Shown here in pieces: positions 63,892-64,000 of a stretch of DNA of 64,000 nt. Every line of letters begins with the position of its first letter. Positions within the stretch are counted from its first letter, which is position 1. A program made the position numbers and the translations under genes. This stretch comes from Bin95 sp965220855 (GTDB lineage: Bacteria > Pseudomonadota > Alphaproteobacteria > Bin95), in assembly GCA_965220855.1 (NCBI GenBank), contig CBDCQY010000001.1:1-64000 (forward strand), given 5' to 3'. A model generated the notes under the pieces. That model was not told where the DNA came from, did no database searches, and saw nothing but the letters and a program-made list of their open reading frames with translations.

Positions 63892-64000
63892 CTCAATCCG
63901 CGGTTTCGAGATCCCGCTCGATGCTGTCGCCGATGCGGGCGGCGGAGGCCTTGACGGTGTCGCGGGCGAGGTGGGCGTAGCGGGCGGTCGTCTGAACCTG
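63892..64000 (-). CDS. Integrase C-terminal end (cut by window edge)
   Basis: Reads QVQTTARYAHLARDTVKASA and ends ERDLETAD-stop. The QVQTTARYAHLA segment with the catalytic Tyr is the same as in the integrase at 6263-7417, so a related integrase gene starts beyond the window, presumably at another island border. Confidence 0.82.

Overview
The window is high-GC DNA that reads as an accessory (island) region of an alphaproteobacterium. Evidence for that placement is the initiator-tRNA 3' half whose acceptor arm ends CCCCCGCAACCA, the overall codon use, and the TrwC-type relaxase and tandem phage-type integrases. This is an inference from style, not a species call. No rRNA genes, intact tRNA genes or CRISPR arrays were found. 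Almost everything recognisable is anti-phage or restriction genes, mobile-element genes, or a small plasmid/ICE-like backbone that occurs twice.

Layout. 1-7.6 kb: decayed conjugation genes (frameshifted TrwC relaxase, internally deleted coupling-protein remnant), two orphan antitoxins, a PHP-ATPase (TrlF/Ppl-like) plus AlbA_2-type protein pair, and an integrase next to an att site made of the 3' half of tRNA-fMet. 7.9-12.8 kb: a dead DUF499/helicase locus, broken by an IS1380 element inside the helicase gene, by one in-frame stop and two frameshifts in the DUF499 gene, and by an IS1595-type remnant. 12.8-18.6 kb: a compact operon of cytosine-5 methyltransferase, UvrD helicase fused to a PD-(D/E)XK/Fe-S nuclease, and an OLD-like ATPase-TOPRIM protein, preceded by a 13-codon leader. 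18.7-30.1 kb: backbone copy A (RHH protein, DUF2493, 75-aa protein, SSB, 51-aa protein, then 89-aa protein, five-zinc-ribbon protein, 108-aa protein), interrupted by a 1.56-kilo-residue DUF4011-type helicase-nuclease. 30.2-42.1 kb: a large type I restriction cluster on the minus strand: hsdM, fic, a HepT-like HEPN protein, a protein fusing an MntA-type nucleotidyltransferase to HsdS, a DUF3644 HEPN protein, a RhuM fragment, hsdR, a DUF4238 protein and an unknown protein. 42.4-46.5 kb: a KAP P-loop NTPase and two tandem integrases. 47.0-54.2 kb: backbone copy B, with an autotransporter in the slot that the helicase occupies in copy A. 54.4-62.7 kb: an EcoRII-type restriction system (Dcm, Vsr, EcoRII) followed by an SNF2 helicase, a stand-alone EcoRII-N domain protein, a MORC-type GHKL ATPase and an HNH nuclease. 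62.9-64 kb: a dead IS630 transposase and the end of another integrase.

How it fits together. The two backbone copies are nearly identical (SSB identical over 148 residues) and their edges are where cargo differs, so the region looks like two related integrated elements whose fixed hot spots were filled with different defence systems. The most unusual arrangements are: (1) the methyltransferase / helicase-nuclease / OLD-TOPRIM operon, which resembles Gabija with a methylation partner; (2) the MntA antitoxin domain fused to the type I specificity subunit beside its HepT partner, with a second HEPN protein and a Fic protein in the same gene string; (3) the EcoRII system joined to a MORC/SNF2/HNH set that carries its own EcoRII-type DNA-reading domain; (4) an autotransporter whose signal-peptide frame is separated from its start codon by a run of nine C, a possible phase switch.
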